From DATLYT01 sp035574455 (lineage in GTDB: Bacteria > Bacteroidota > Ignavibacteria > UBA10030), in the NCBI GenBank assembly GCA_035574455.1, contig DATLYT010000031.1, positions 1 through 5,365 of the forward strand: a DNA stretch of 5,365 bases, written 5' to 3'. Shown here one piece after another: positions 5,009 through 5,365 of this stretch; the first letter of the stretch is position 1, and every line of letters begins with the position of its first letter. A program made the position numbers and the translations under genes. The notes under the pieces are model-generated. The model had not been told where the DNA came from. It was given only the letters and a program-made list of their open reading frames with translations, and made no database searches.

Positions 5009-5365
5009 TTATCGTTGTTGCGGCACCAAAAACGGCTCGTTCACAGGATTCGCCCCTACGCCCTGCTTCGATTTCGCCACCATCTTTGCCACCTCTTCCA
5101 TCAGCCGCTTGTTCTCGATCACGATGCCGTCCTTGATCGTGTGCACAATACCTTTGGTGCGATACATCTTGCCGTCCTTGTCGAGCGTAAGCGCGCCGAA
5201 GCTGTAGAGGAAGCGGAGATTGTAGGTTGGGCTGCCGTCCACAATGACAAGGTCGGCAAGGTATCCCGGCCGAACAAGTCCAAGCTTGGGTTGGCGCAAG
5301 GTTTGCGCGCTGTTATAGGTTGCGGCTTTCAGCACTTCGAGCGCGTGCATACCGGATTCGCGCAC
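5009..5365 (-). CDS. Amidohydrolase family protein, C-terminal part (N-terminus beyond window)
   Basis: The 118 residues before the stop at 5009 match the end of metal-dependent amidohydrolases (imidazolonepropionase / dihydroorotase-like superfamily). ALEVLKAATYNSAQTL (8-23) is the last barrel helix, and GLVRPGYLADLVIVDGSP (29-46) is the hallmark return to the composite beta-sandwich. KGIVHTIKDGIVI (71-83) is the usual closing strand pair. The tail KRLMEEVAKMVAKSK (86-100) occurs in secreted relatives that often carry a PD40 propeller at the N-terminus; whether this one does cannot be seen. The metal ligands lie outside the window, so substrate and activity are open. The first codon in the window is simply an internal GTG. 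The M20 gene begins 47 bases downstream, so the two are probably co-transcribed. Confidence 0.88.
   Translation of the reverse strand: MRESGMHALEVLKAATYNSAQTLRQPKLGLVRPGYLADLVIVDGSPTYNLRFLYSFGALTLDKDGKMYRTKGIVHTIKDGIVIENKRLMEEVAKMVAKSKQGVGANPVNEPFLVPQQR

Overview
The window is about 5.4 kb of bacterial chromosome. Every gene I can support lies on the minus strand, so the order below runs from high to low coordinates along transcription. The four host genes are secreted or probably secreted hydrolases: an amidohydrolase, an M20 metallopeptidase, a LACTB-like serine hydrolase and an S9 peptidase. Signal peptides, Shine-Dalgarno sites and a PD40-propeller S9 enzyme suggest a Gram-negative heterotroph. 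Acidobacteriota would fit this gene mix, but I infer that from resemblance only and hold it at low confidence.

Right part (5365 to 2555): the C-terminal end of an amidohydrolase (stop at 5009), an M20 peptidase (3717 to about 4961) and a LACTB-like serine hydrolase (2555-3676) follow each other with gaps of 47 and 40 bases. They look like one operon for degrading peptides or amides outside the cytoplasm. The M20 gene carries an in-frame TAA at 4899-4901. It lies exactly between a good RBS plus ATG plus signal peptide and the rest of an otherwise intact enzyme. This could be a nonsense mutation, a sequencing error or a recoded stop.

Middle part (about 1460-2540): a REP-associated tyrosine transposase (RAYT, Y1/HUH family) of about 190 residues is embedded in small imperfect palindromes. 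I see two repeat types. Type II reads GTTGTCGRAGG... on the plus strand (1528, 1691, 2413). Type I reads GCTCGGTGA... (1460, 1604, 2330, 2489). The transposase gene lies between a type II copy on its left and a type I copy on its right. On either side is a module of about 99 bases with the same type II - spacer - type I layout but no gene (1528-1627 and 2413-2510). This looks like an autonomous unit next to two non-autonomous derivatives (BIME/MITE-like), and it is the most interesting structure here. The transposase gene is clearly AT-richer than its neighbours.

Left part (1436 to 1): the N-terminal 478 residues of an S9 prolyl-oligopeptidase-type peptidase with a signal peptide and a TolB/PD40 propeller, cut by the window edge before the catalytic serine. 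A type I repeat lies in its likely 5' leader, between a candidate promoter and its RBS.
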